A DNA stretch of 23,940 bases from Elusimicrobiota bacterium (GTDB taxonomy: Bacteria; Elusimicrobiota; Elusimicrobia; Elusimicrobiales; UBA9959). The notes under the pieces were generated by a model, which saw nothing but the letters and a program-made list of their open reading frames with translations, was not told the DNA's origin and made no database searches. A program made the position numbers and the translations under genes. How positions within the stretch are numbered: position 1 is the stretch's first letter; each line of letters begins with the position of its first letter. The stretch lies in NCBI GenBank assembly GCA_030639665.1, contig DAOWCC010000009.1, positions 1 through 23,940 of the forward strand. Direction: 5' to 3'. Positions 6,514 to 13,808 of this stretch are shown here, one piece after another.

Positions 6514-6555
6514 TTGACAATCTATTTGGCTATTTGGCAAAATAGGCAAATAGAT
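6514..6555 (+). promoter_or_regulatory. ars promoter with 36-bp palindromic operator
   Basis: Perfect -35 TTGACA (6514-6519). Immediately after it begins a palindrome with arms ATCTATTTGGCTATTT (6520-6535) and AAATAGGCAAATAGAT (6540-6555), one mismatch in 16, which covers the -10 region (best fit CAAAAT 6538-6543, 18-bp spacer) and runs into the arsR ATG. ArsR/SmtB repressors bind AT-rich dyads in this position, so autorepression of the cluster is likely. Confidence 0.72.
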
Positions 6556-6901
6556 GAATGATATGAAAAATAAAATAAATACGAAGTTTTTTCGACAAGC
6601 TGTCGTGATAAAAGCTCTTGCGCATCCGACCAGGCTTTCAATTGTGGATATGCTTTCCAAACGGAATATTTGCGTATGTGAAATTACAAAAGCGATAGGC
6701 AATGATATTTCAACCGTTTCAAAACATTTATCCGTGCTTAAAAATTCCGGTCTTGTGGACATAACAAGAAAGGGGAATCAAATTTTTTATAATCTCAAGT
6801 GCCCGTGTATATTGGAGTTTATGAATTGTATAGCAAAAGTTTCCAAAACTGCCGCGAAAGAAAAAATAAAGCAAATTTCTTGTTGCGATAGAAAAAAATA
6901 A
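6554..6901 (+). CDS. arsR: ArsR-family metalloregulatory repressor
   Basis: A 115-residue winged-helix repressor. The core helix-turn-helix lies near STVSKHLSVLKNSGLV, followed by the beta-wing RKGNQIFYNL. The CVC pair (Cys40, Cys42 in NICVCEI) matches the alpha-3 thiolate site of classical As(III)-sensing ArsR proteins. Additional cysteines (Cys83, Cys85, Cys92, Cys110, Cys111) could supply further ligands. It should bind the palindrome overlapping its own start and release on trivalent arsenic or another soft metal. It is first in a five-gene cluster whose last gene is arsC, which supports arsenic as the inducer. Start: ATG 6554, with ATG 6563 possible. Neither has a Shine-Dalgarno, and the predicted transcription start is within a few bases. 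Confidence 0.92.
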   Translation: MNDMKNKINTKFFRQAVVIKALAHPTRLSIVDMLSKRNICVCEITKAIGNDISTVSKHLSVLKNSGLVDITRKGNQIFYNLKCPCILEFMNCIAKVSKTAAKEKIKQISCCDRKK

Positions 6902-6911
6902 GGCGGTAAAT

Positions 6912-8210
6912 ATGAATTGGAATAGAGAATGGAAATATTTGGCGGGGCTTACGGGCTTATTCGTTTTTTTCTTTTTTCTGCCTGTGGGCTTTGAACGGTT
7001 TGATAATGCCATTTTTGAAGCTTTATATCTTATGAAGTGGTACGCGAGAGAGCATGTTATTTTATGCCTTGTGCCCGCTTTATTTATAGCCGGAGCGATT
7101 GCTGTTTTTGTCAGTCAGAACGCGGTGATGAAATATTTCGGCGCGAAAGCCAATAAAATTATTTCTTATGCCGTTGCTTCCGTTTCAGGAACAATATTGG
7201 CCGTTTGCTCTTGCACAATACTTCCTCTTTTTGCCGGAATTTATAAGCGAGGAGCGGGACTCGGACCCGCTATAGCTTTTTTATACGCGGGGCCGGCTAT
7301 AAATATTCTCGCTATAGCGCTTACCGCTAGGATTTTAGGATTTGAGCTTGGCATAGCCAGAGCTTTAGGAGCTGTTCTATTTAGCCTTGTTATAGGGCTT
7401 TCAATGCATTTTATATTCAGGAAAGAAGAATTGGATAAAGTTAAGAAACAGATTGATTTACCTCAAGAAGAGGAGTTAAGGCCCTTATGGCAGACTATTA
7501 TTTATTTTGGCGCTATGGTCGGAATTCTTATATTCGCCAATTGGGCCAAGCCATCATCCGAGGTCGGTATATGGCATCTTATTTATATAAAAAAATGGAT
7601 TTTAACTTCATTTTCGTCTGTAATATTCGCGTTCACACTTATTAGATATTTTGACATTAAGATGTTTAAAGTTATTCTTACCTCGGCGCCCGCGATTATT
7701 CTTGCCGTGCTTTTGCCTGATTATCCGGTTATGTCTTTTTCCGCCGGTTTTATTGGGCTTTCATATATTCTTAATACCACAAAAGGAGAGATGGAAGATT
7801 GGTTTGTGTCTTCATGGGATTTCGCGAAGATGATTGTGCCGCTTTTATTTATAGGTGTAATTGCGGCGGGGTTCTTGCTTGGCCGTCCCGGCCATGAAGG
7901 TATAATTCCTTCACAGTGGGTTGAAATGGCGGTGGGAGGCAATTCTTTAAGAGCTAACTTTTTCTCGTCCATAGTGGGAGCTTTTATGTATTTTGCGACA
8001 TTGACGGAAGTTCCCATTCTTGAAGGGCTTATGGGAAACGGCATGGGCAAAGGTCCGGCTCTTGCTTTATTATTGTCAGGCCCGGCTCTTTCTCTTCCCA
8101 ATATGCTGGTTTTAAGGCAGGTTATGGGAAATATGAAAACAATTGTTTTTGTTATTTTGGTTATTATAATGTCCACAGCGGCCGGAATGATATACGGGAC
8201 ATTTTTTTAA
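6912..8210 (+). CDS. ArsP/DUF318-type permease (arsenical or metal exporter)
   Basis: A 432-residue multi-pass inner-membrane protein with about ten hydrophobic segments in two halves and a charged central loop near residues 173-195. Hallmarks are SVSGTILAVCSCTILPLFAGIYKR, with Cys99 and Cys101, and a second-half block GALMG-like region (ALALLLSGPALSLPNML) mirroring LYAGPAINILAIA. This is the permease family that includes ArsP, an exporter of trivalent methylated and aromatic arsenicals, in which conserved cysteines bind As(III). The gene starts 10 nt after arsR, with an AAGGCGG site overlapping the arsR stop, so it is co-transcribed. Because no arsB or acr3 is present in the window, it may be the arsenic exit route. 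Substrate is inferred from family and context. Confidence 0.85.
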   Translation: MNWNREWKYLAGLTGLFVFFFFLPVGFERFDNAIFEALYLMKWYAREHVILCLVPALFIAGAIAVFVSQNAVMKYFGAKANKIISYAVASVSGTILAVCSCTILPLFAGIYKRGAGLGPAIAFLYAGPAINILAIALTARILGFELGIARALGAVLFSLVIGLSMHFIFRKEELDKVKKQIDLPQEEELRPLWQTIIYFGAMVGILIFANWAKPSSEVGIWHLIYIKKWILTSFSSVIFAFTLIRYFDIKMFKVILTSAPAIILAVLLPDYPVMSFSAGFIGLSYILNTTKGEMEDWFVSSWDFAKMIVPLLFIGVIAAGFLLGRPGHEGIIPSQWVEMAVGGNSLRANFFSSIVGAFMYFATLTEVPILEGLMGNGMGKGPALALLLSGPALSLPNMLVLRQVMGNMKTIVFVILVIIMSTAAGMIYGTFF

Positions 8211-8223
8211 AAAAGGAGGCTTC

Positions 8224-9144
8224 ATGGAAAGTTATCATCATAAATGTTCAGGGCATTCTCACGCTCACAGCGGGAGAAATCTATCAACAAAAAAATTCTT
8301 TTGGGTGACGCTTTTAAACGCTTTTATTACGGCGGTTGAAATAGCGGGGGGAATTTTATCGGGCAGTTTGGCTTTGCTTTCAGACGCCATACATAATTTA
8401 AGCGATACCATATCCATAGCCCTAAGTTTTTTTGCCTGGAAAATATCCGGCAAAGAAAAAAATATGCGCAAAACTTATGGCTATAAGCGGGCTCAAATTA
8501 TAGCCGCTTTTATTAACGCTTCAACCTTGATTGCCATTTCAATATTTCTAATTTTTGAGGGAATAAAACGATTTGCAAATCCTGAAACAATAAACAGCTC
8601 CCTTATGATTGCTGTTGCCGCCTTCGGCCTTTTGGCCAATTTATTTTCCATGTTATTGCTTGAAAAGGATTCTCATGGAAATATGAATGTTCGTTCAGCT
8701 TATTTGCATATGATGGGTGATATGGTTTCTTCGGTGGGAGTTCTTCTTGGCGGCATAGCCATTAAAATGTGGGGAATATTATGGATAGATCCTCTTCTTA
8801 CAATCGGCATAGCGTTGTATATTATTATTGAGAGTTGGAAAATAGTAAAAAAAGCCGTGGATATTTTGATGCAGTCTTCAGCTGAGATTGACTATGAAGC
8901 GTTAAGGAAAGAGATAGAGTCTATGGATGAGGTGAATAATATTCATCATGTTCACACTTGGCTGGCTGATGAAAATACGGTTTATTTTGAAGCGCATATT
9001 GATATGTTTGATTGTATGCTTTCGGCGGTGTGTCCGGTTTCAAAAAAAATTGAAAAACTTTTAAAAGAGAAATATGGCATTAGTCATTGTACTTTGCAGT
9101 TTGAAACGGACCATTGCTCCGATAAAGACTTTTTTAAAAAATAA
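8224..9144 (+). CDS. Cation diffusion facilitator (CzcD/ZitB type) metal exporter
   Basis: A 306-residue CDF protein. It has a short His-rich N-terminus (YHHKCSGHSHAHSGR), six predicted membrane segments and a cytoplasmic C-terminal ferredoxin-like domain (NIHHVHTWLADENTVYFEAHIDM). The transport site residues are present as HxxxD pairs: His57-Asp61 in DAIHNLSD (TM2) and His162-Asp166 in LHMMGD (TM5). This HD-HD pattern is associated with Zn/Cd rather than Mn or Fe transport. The start follows a strong AAAAGGAGG, 13 nt after the permease stop, so the gene belongs to the ars transcript. Its position suggests the cluster handles more than arsenic, for example zinc, cadmium or cobalt. The proton-antiport mechanism is known from the family. 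Confidence 0.92.
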   Translation: MESYHHKCSGHSHAHSGRNLSTKKFFWVTLLNAFITAVEIAGGILSGSLALLSDAIHNLSDTISIALSFFAWKISGKEKNMRKTYGYKRAQIIAAFINASTLIAISIFLIFEGIKRFANPETINSSLMIAVAAFGLLANLFSMLLLEKDSHGNMNVRSAYLHMMGDMVSSVGVLLGGIAIKMWGILWIDPLLTIGIALYIIIESWKIVKKAVDILMQSSAEIDYEALRKEIESMDEVNNIHHVHTWLADENTVYFEAHIDMFDCMLSAVCPVSKKIEKLLKEKYGISHCTLQFETDHCSDKDFFKK

Positions 9145-9199
9145 GGGAATTAAAAAGTATAATAGTGATTGGAAAATTATAATTTATTAGGATAATTAG

Positions 9200-9436
9200 A
9201 TGAAAAAAATACAAATACTTGGATTAGGCTGCCCGAAATGTCAAAAGCTTTATGACTTGGCTGAAGAAGCGGCGAAAGAGCTTGGCATTGAATATGAAAT
9301 GGAAAAAGTGGACGATATAAATAGAATATTTGATATGGGCGCTATGACTACTCCCGCTTTGGCCATTGACGGAGATATTAAATTTTCCGGCAATATTCCC
9401 AACACCGAAGAACTTAAAAAAATCATCGCCAAATGA
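9200..9436 (+). CDS. Small thioredoxin-like CPKC protein (TM0996/MTH895 type)
   Basis: A 78-residue single-domain thioredoxin fold with redox motif Cys11-Pro-Lys-Cys14 in GLGCPKCQK and the cis-proline in TTPALAID (Pro52). Length and motifs fit the family annotated as redox-active disulfide protein 2. These proteins are often encoded beside an ArsR regulator, a DUF318 permease and arsC. Here it lies 16 nt upstream of the arsC start, so it may be the electron donor that resolves the ArsC disulfide; this is inferred from context. It is 55 nt from the CDF gene. A TATAAT at 9158-9163 without a good -35 might give an additional internal promoter. A modest AGGA site precedes the ATG. Confidence 0.88.
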   Translation: MKKIQILGLGCPKCQKLYDLAEEAAKELGIEYEMEKVDDINRIFDMGAMTTPALAIDGDIKFSGNIPNTEELKKIIAK

Positions 9437-9452
9437 CTCCATCAGCGATTAT

Positions 9453-9863
9453 ATGAAGAAGATTCTTTTTTTATGCACCGGTAATTCATGCAGGTCGCAA
9501 ATGGCGGAGGGTTGGTGTAATCATTTGCATAAAGGAAATATTGAAGCTTTTTCCGCCGGCACCGAACCTGCCGGGAAAGTGAACAAATACTCGATTTTGG
9601 CTATGAATGAAGTTGGAATTGATATTTCAAATCAGCGTTCAAAACATCTTGACGAACTTAAAGATATTGAATTTAATTTGGTTATAACCGTTTGCGATAA
9701 TGCCAAAGAACGATGCCCTCTTTACTGGGGACAGGCCGAAAAAATCCATAAAAGTTTCCAAGATCCTTTTGTTTTGGCGAAAAATTCAAAGACTGATGAG
9801 GAAGCTCTTAATCATTATAGAAGAATTCGTGATGAATTAAAGGATTTTATTTTAAAGCTTTAA
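9453..9863 (+). CDS. arsC: Arsenate reductase, thioredoxin-coupled low-MW phosphatase type
   Basis: A 136-residue protein that reduces As(V) to As(III). The nucleophile loop is Cys8-TGNSCR (C-x5-R). The disulfide-relay cysteines are Cys81 and Cys88 in TVCDNAKERCP, the same arrangement as Cys10/Cys82/Cys89 of Staphylococcus aureus pI258 ArsC. Asp104-Pro supplies the general acid. The start is ATG 9453 (MKKILFLCTGNSCRS), which matches family N-termini. The frame is open upstream to 9366 but that part overlaps the thioredoxin-like gene and is not homologous. There is no clear ribosome-binding site, suggesting translational coupling. The gene converges on the minus-strand NifX-like gene with only 7 nt between stop codons. 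Confidence 0.94.
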   Translation: MKKILFLCTGNSCRSQMAEGWCNHLHKGNIEAFSAGTEPAGKVNKYSILAMNEVGIDISNQRSKHLDELKDIEFNLVITVCDNAKERCPLYWGQAEKIHKSFQDPFVLAKNSKTDEEALNHYRRIRDELKDFILKL

Positions 9864-9870
9864 AGGGCGC

Positions 9871-10269
9871 TCAGTCCTTTAATATAAGATGTTTTCTGTC
9901 TTCGCCCTTCTTAAGTTCTTCAACTATCTTATCCATATTATTTTGAATGCTTTTTATGTTTTCCTCTATCGAAGGTGATTGTACAAGAACGCAGGAGAAT
10001 TTTTTAATCATTCTATTGATATTTGGTCCGAATATTTTGGAAACAAGCACATCGGCATCTTTTAAAAAATAGCCAATACCTCTCGCTTTACTTGGGTCTC
10101 CATGCTTTATGCTTTCCTCTTCTTCAAATTTGGCGCTTTCTCTTTTTTCCAAAAATTCTGTTTTTGTGGGAGATATTTTATAAAACAAATAATAATTTGA
10201 GTCTCCGAAATGCCTGGTCATATTCAATGTTTTTCCGTCATTTGACGCGAAAGCAAATATTAAGTCCAT
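9871..10269 (-). CDS. NifX/NafY-type (dinitrogenase iron-molybdenum cofactor domain) protein
   Basis: A 132-residue protein with the small alpha/beta domain of the NifX/NafY/NifB C-terminal family: start LIFAFASNDGKTLNMTRHFGDSNYY, middle block HGDPSKARGIGYFLKDADVLVSKIFGPNINRM. In nitrogen fixers such domains carry iron-molybdenum cofactor precursors. Stand-alone forms are widespread in non-fixing bacteria and their roles are mostly unknown. No nif gene is visible here. A charged C-terminal extension (EELKKGEDRKHLIL) follows the domain. AAGGAG precedes the ATG. The gene lies 48 nt downstream of the barrel gene on the same strand. Function is unassigned; metal-sulphur or redox chemistry is a guess. 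Confidence 0.78.
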   Translation of the reverse strand: MDLIFAFASNDGKTLNMTRHFGDSNYYLFYKISPTKTEFLEKRESAKFEEEESIKHGDPSKARGIGYFLKDADVLVSKIFGPNINRMIKKFSCVLVQSPSIEENIKSIQNNMDKIVEELKKGEDRKHLILKD

Positions 10270-10317
10270 AGAATGTTCTCCTTATATATGTTTTAAGTCC
10301 GGTAAATCTTTAAGAAG

Positions 10318-11181
10318 TTAAAAAACTTTCCAGTTAAGCGCGATATTGAGTTTCTCTTCCCATTCATAATTGGCATAGCCTGATGTCATATCTATATTGT
10401 CTATATTCCAACTCATATTTAAACTTATATATTTTGTAATCGCGGTTATGAGCGTATTATCCCATTCAAGTCTTATTTTTTTGGATTTTGTAGAGGCATT
10501 CCAAGGGTCTTGAGTTTTATTGAAACTTGAATAAAATCCGGCCTTGGATGTGAATGATATGTTTTTACGAACGGTATTTTTATAATCCAGCACCAATTCT
10601 ATCCCATTTGAATGTTCGTAAAGACCCGTATTTTTTGGAGTATTGGCATAATGCTGAATAAAACAGCCTGTTCTGACCACAAGTTCCTGCGCCTCTCTTG
10701 AAATTAAAGGGCTGCCTATTCCGGCGCTTTCTCTTAATTGCAGAGGCCTAAAGGCCAGCCATTCATTGATATAACTTGCGTCCCTTATGGAAGTTTGAAG
10801 GTTTACGGCGAGATAAGGATTAAAAGCTTTTATGGTTTTCCATCTGCGTACGGAATCAACTGTTAATTTATCATTGCTTTCGGTCCACTTGCCGCTTGAA
10901 GCCGGATCGGATTCATCTTTGTTTTTCGCGCTGGAGTATTCTAAATTCAATGTGTTTTTCCAATTATATTCTTCAATATCTTCGGTAAGTTCTCCTTTTA
11001 TAAGAATGCCGTAATTTAAGCTTTCTTTTGAATACAAAGTTCCCGTTTGTCCTGTTTTGGACTTTGATTGATTTACAGTTAAAGAAAAATTAAGAAATTT
11101 TGTCCAGTTGGCGTTTGAAGGGATAATTGCGTTGGGTATGATAATTGCCGATAAGAATATTATTTTCACTATATTTTTCAT
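10318..11181 (-). CDS. Predicted outer-membrane beta-barrel protein, unassigned
   Basis: A 287-residue protein with an N-terminal signal peptide (MKNIVKIIFLSAIIIPNAI... SNA). The rest alternates polar and hydrophobic residues with many Tyr/Trp/Asn, and ends in a C-terminal Phe (NIALNWKVF), the usual outer-membrane insertion signal. The start WTKFLNFSLTVNQSKSKTG and the later TSIRDASYINEW resemble DUF3078-type barrels, but this is only a resemblance. Phe/Tyr-rich strand pairs such as KNISFTSKAGFYSSF support a barrel. The promoter has TGCTATAAT ending 11 nt before the ATG and no Shine-Dalgarno, so the leader is a few bases at most. Function is unknown. Confidence 0.7.
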   Translation of the reverse strand: MKNIVKIIFLSAIIIPNAIIPSNANWTKFLNFSLTVNQSKSKTGQTGTLYSKESLNYGILIKGELTEDIEEYNWKNTLNLEYSSAKNKDESDPASSGKWTESNDKLTVDSVRRWKTIKAFNPYLAVNLQTSIRDASYINEWLAFRPLQLRESAGIGSPLISREAQELVVRTGCFIQHYANTPKNTGLYEHSNGIELVLDYKNTVRKNISFTSKAGFYSSFNKTQDPWNASTKSKKIRLEWDNTLITAITKYISLNMSWNIDNIDMTSGYANYEWEEKLNIALNWKVF

Positions 11182-11192
11182 TTTCAGACGTA

Positions 11193-11201
11193 ATTATAGC
11201 A
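11193..11201 (-). promoter_or_regulatory. Extended -10 promoter of the beta-barrel gene
   Basis: On the minus strand TGCTATAAT (TG at 11201-11200, TATAAT 11198-11193) stands 11 nt before the ATG at 11181. The predicted transcript start is only about 4 nt upstream of the start codon. Confidence 0.6.
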
Positions 11202-11281
11202 AATGGAAAGTTCCGCTTAAATAAGGGCTTTTAACGGGTTTTAAAAGTTTAACAAAGGTGTATGAATATCAAACGACCATA

Positions 11282-11359
11282 ACCCCCCGTAGATTTAATT
11301 CCCCGCTAATTCCAGAGGAATCTAAACGCGGGAAATAATAAAATCTAAGCACAGGGGGT
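11282..11359. repeat. 78-bp nested palindrome
   Basis: Paired arms from outside in: ACCCCC (11282)/GGGGGT (ending 11359), TAGATTT (11290)/AAATCTA (11341), CCCGC (11302)/GCGGG (11328), and ATTCC (11309)/GGAAT (11317), the last with a 3-nt loop. Together they make a near-continuous long hairpin with small internal loops. No coding capacity. It lies just beyond the FadL terminator. The rest of 11182-11281 holds the barrel-gene promoter and nothing else recognised. Confidence 0.6.
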
Positions 11360-11381
11360 AAAAACCACGCATGTGGTTTTT
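11360..11381 (-). terminator. Terminator of the FadL-type gene
   Basis: Perfect 9-bp stem AAAAACCAC (11360-11368)/GTGGTTTTT (11373-11381) with a GCAT loop and a T-run on the minus strand. The stem overlaps the stop codon of the gene it ends. Confidence 0.75.
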
Positions 11382-12573
11382 AGAATTTATAACCTATTGT
11401 TATACCGGGCAAGTGAGCGCTTGATGAATATTTTCCGTTAAGCGAAGTGATTGGCGTCGCGCCTGTGGCGTAGCTGTTTATTATTGTTCTTTCAATAAAA
11501 TTCACATATTGATACATTACATCAATAGTCATGTTTCCGTTTTTGTAGCCGGCGCCCAGAGAAAATGCAAATCTGTCCGAATCCGGCATTCTGGTTTCAA
11601 ATCGTTGGTCTTTAATGGGATTAAAGTCATAGAAAAAACCGCCTCTAAATTTCCAAGCGGGGGAATATGTATATTCGGTTCCAAATCTTAAAGCCCAAAC
11701 ACTTTTCCAGTTTTTTGTTTGTATCACTGTGATTAAAGGCGCGCTTTGCTCAATTACAAGGTTTTTGTATGTTGTCCAATTGGTGTAATCCGCTTCAGTT
11801 GAGAAAAGCCATTGATTATTGCATTTATAAGCGGCGCCTATTTGAAGCATATCGGGTGTTGTGAGCTTTGTTTTTACGTCAACTGTCACAGTGCTTACTT
11901 TCGATTTCCCATTTATTTTAAATTTTAATTTACTTCTATAGTTGGCGCCAAATGATAAATTGTCACTGTATTTATATATAAAAGATGTATTGTATCCAAA
12001 AGTCCACGCATTGCCGGTAAGTTTATAATTTTTGTTCGTGAACGGAGCGTAAGGATAAATACTTTCCAGGGTCGCGTTACTTTTCGCGCAATTAAGTCCA
12101 AAAGCAAAATAAAAATTATCTTGGAGTTTATAAGCGGCGTTTAAATTAAAATTAATCACATTTATTTCGGAAAATGTGGCTATGTATTTTGTTGAAGAAG
12201 TGTCGGCCCATTCGGTTGAAAGGCCGAAAGGGGCGTTTATTCCCAAACCAAAAGATAGATTCTCATTATACTTGTGGGTGCTGTAAAAATGAGGGGGAAT
12301 ATGAAGTTTTTTTTTGGTTGAGTCCGAGCCTCCGGCATACTCATGTTTTGTCAAAGGATATACCATAATGGAGCCGAGTGAGATTTGAGTGCCTTCAAGG
12401 TCAACTATAGCGGCGGGATTATGCCAGACGGCCGAAGCGTCACTGGCTACGGCTACGAAAGCGTTTCCCATGGCTCCCGCGGTTGCTGATTGATCGGCAA
12501 GTCTAAAGCCGGCGGCATTTGATATGGAAACGGTGAAAATTGATAATAAAACCGCAGTAAAAAATCTTTTCAT
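11380..12573 (-). CDS. FadL/OmpP1-type outer-membrane transport protein
   Basis: A 397-residue barrel precursor. The start is taken at ATG 12573, giving a clean signal peptide (MKRFFTAVLLSIFTVSISNA) with cleavage before AGFRLADQSATAGAMGNAFVAVASD. The frame stays open 52 codons further upstream, but those codons run through the argF terminator and into argF and look non-coding. The N-terminal block with SAVWHNPAAI (NPAA motif) is characteristic of FadL/TodX/OmpP1 channels for hydrophobic molecules such as long-chain fatty acids. The many amphipathic strands and the C-terminal ITIGYKF ending in Phe fit a 14-strand barrel. Substrate is unknown. The leader is short, with only a weak GGA before the ATG. 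Confidence 0.87.
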   Translation of the reverse strand: MKRFFTAVLLSIFTVSISNAAGFRLADQSATAGAMGNAFVAVASDASAVWHNPAAIVDLEGTQISLGSIMVYPLTKHEYAGGSDSTKKKLHIPPHFYSTHKYNENLSFGLGINAPFGLSTEWADTSSTKYIATFSEINVINFNLNAAYKLQDNFYFAFGLNCAKSNATLESIYPYAPFTNKNYKLTGNAWTFGYNTSFIYKYSDNLSFGANYRSKLKFKINGKSKVSTVTVDVKTKLTTPDMLQIGAAYKCNNQWLFSTEADYTNWTTYKNLVIEQSAPLITVIQTKNWKSVWALRFGTEYTYSPAWKFRGGFFYDFNPIKDQRFETRMPDSDRFAFSLGAGYKNGNMTIDVMYQYVNFIERTIINSYATGATPITSLNGKYSSSAHLPGITIGYKF

Positions 12574-12587
12574 TTTTTTTCCAAAAT

Positions 12588-12615
12588 AAAAGCGGTTGTT
12601 ATAACAACCGCTTTT
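12588..12615 (-). terminator. Terminator of argF
   Basis: Inverted repeat AAAAGCGGTTGTT (12588-12600)/AACAACCGCTTTT (12603-12615), perfect over 13 bp, ending in T4-A-T4 on the minus strand. It lies 38 nt past the argF stop. Confidence 0.85.
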
Positions 12616-12627
12616 ATTTGTTTGCAA
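12598..12627 (-). promoter_or_regulatory. Candidate promoter of the FadL-type gene, nested in the argF terminator
   Basis: On the minus strand -35 TTGCAA (12627-12622), 18-bp spacer, -10 TATAAC (12603-12598). The -10 sits at the apex of the argF terminator hairpin. The match is moderate. Confidence 0.4.
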
Positions 12628-12653
12628 ACAATGCCTAACGAGAACATCTTTTA

Positions 12654-13658
12654 TCAGCTTCCAAGCGTGGCCACCATTACGGCTTTGATTGTGTGCAGGC
12701 GGTTTTCCGCTTGATCGAAAGCTATACATGCTTTTGATTCAAAAACATCTTCGGTAACTTCAATGCCATTATTAAGACCGAATTGCTCAGAGACTTCAGC
12801 GCCGACTTTTGTGTCCGCATTATGAAAGGCCGGAAGGCAATGCATAAATTTAGTGTCGGGATTACCGGATTTCTTCATGGTTTCGGCGTTTACCTGATAG
12901 GGTTTTAATAATTTAATTCTTTCTTCCCAAACTTCTTTGGCTTCACCCATGGATACCCAGACATCGGTGTGTATATAGTCCGTATTTTTAACGGCTTTTT
13001 CTACATCATCGGTAATGGTTATTCTGGCTCCGGATTTTTCAGCTATTTTTTTGCATGTTTTAATCAGTTCGGCATCGGGCTGTAAACCTTTTGGCGCTCC
13101 TATTCTGACATCCATTCCCAAAATGGAGCCTATTGTTAAAAGAGAACGGCCCATATTGAATCTGGCATCGCCCAAATAGGCAAAAGAAATCTGTCCCAAA
13201 TCTTTGGAGGAATGTTCCATCATAGTCAGCGCGTCCGCCAGCATTTGAGTGGGATGCCATTCATTTGTTAAACCGTTCCATACGGGCACTCCGGCGTGTT
13301 TAGCAAGTTCTTCAACAATTTCATGGCCAAAGCCTCTATACTCAATACCATCGTACATACGGCCTAAAACGCGCGCAGTGTCCTTAATCGTTTCTTTAAC
13401 ACCCATTTGAGTGCCGCTTGGTCCAAGATATGTAACATGGGCGCCCTGGTCATACGCCGCCACTTCAAAGGCGCAGCGAGTGCGTGTGGATGCTTTTTCA
13501 AAAATCAAAGCCATATTTTTGTTCTTAAGTTTTTGCTGTTCAGTGCCAGCATATTTGGCGGCTTTAAGTTCTTTGGATAAGTTCAAAAGAAAAAGCATTT
13601 CGTCTTTTGTAAAGTCGAGTTCTTTCAAAAAATGTTTGTTTTTAAGATTTATTTCCAT
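12654..13658 (-). CDS. argF: Ornithine carbamoyltransferase
   Basis: A 334-residue enzyme that makes citrulline from ornithine and carbamoyl phosphate, cytoplasmic and usually a trimer. All signature motifs are intact: STRTR (57-61) and HPTQ (135-138) for carbamoyl phosphate, DVWVSMGE (~232-239) for ornithine, and the catalytic HCLP (273-276). Length and long identical stretches (TRTRCAFEVAAYDQGA, DTARVLGRMYDG, FDQAENR-HTIKAVMVATL) are very close to the E. coli ArgI/ArgF form and to catabolic ArcB enzymes, so an arc role is possible. No other arginine gene is nearby. AAGGAGA (13672-13666) sits 7 nt before the ATG and TATAAT at 13695-13690 gives its own promoter. Confidence 0.96.
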   Translation of the reverse strand: MEINLKNKHFLKELDFTKDEMLFLLNLSKELKAAKYAGTEQQKLKNKNMALIFEKASTRTRCAFEVAAYDQGAHVTYLGPSGTQMGVKETIKDTARVLGRMYDGIEYRGFGHEIVEELAKHAGVPVWNGLTNEWHPTQMLADALTMMEHSSKDLGQISFAYLGDARFNMGRSLLTIGSILGMDVRIGAPKGLQPDAELIKTCKKIAEKSGARITITDDVEKAVKNTDYIHTDVWVSMGEAKEVWEERIKLLKPYQVNAETMKKSGNPDTKFMHCLPAFHNADTKVGAEVSEQFGLNNGIEVTEDVFESKACIAFDQAENRLHTIKAVMVATLGS

Positions 13659-13689
13659 TATTGAGTCTCCTTAGTAAATTGTTTCTTAT

Positions 13690-13695
13690 ATTATA
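13690..13695 (-). promoter_or_regulatory. argF -10 element
   Basis: TATAAT on the minus strand, 31 nt before the argF ATG. No convincing -35 was found at 16-18 bp. Confidence 0.4.
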
Positions 13696-13808
13696 CTCAA
13701 AAAAGGTAAATGGAAATAGGGTAACAAACTGCAAATTAAGGTTGAGATTTAGATTGAGTTTAAGGAAAATTACATAACAATTTTTTTTTATTCCTTAATC
13801 TTAATCTT

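Noticed and set aside
12574..12729. 52-codon N-terminal extension of the FadL-type protein
   Set aside because: It runs through the argF terminator and into argF and would destroy the signal peptide position.
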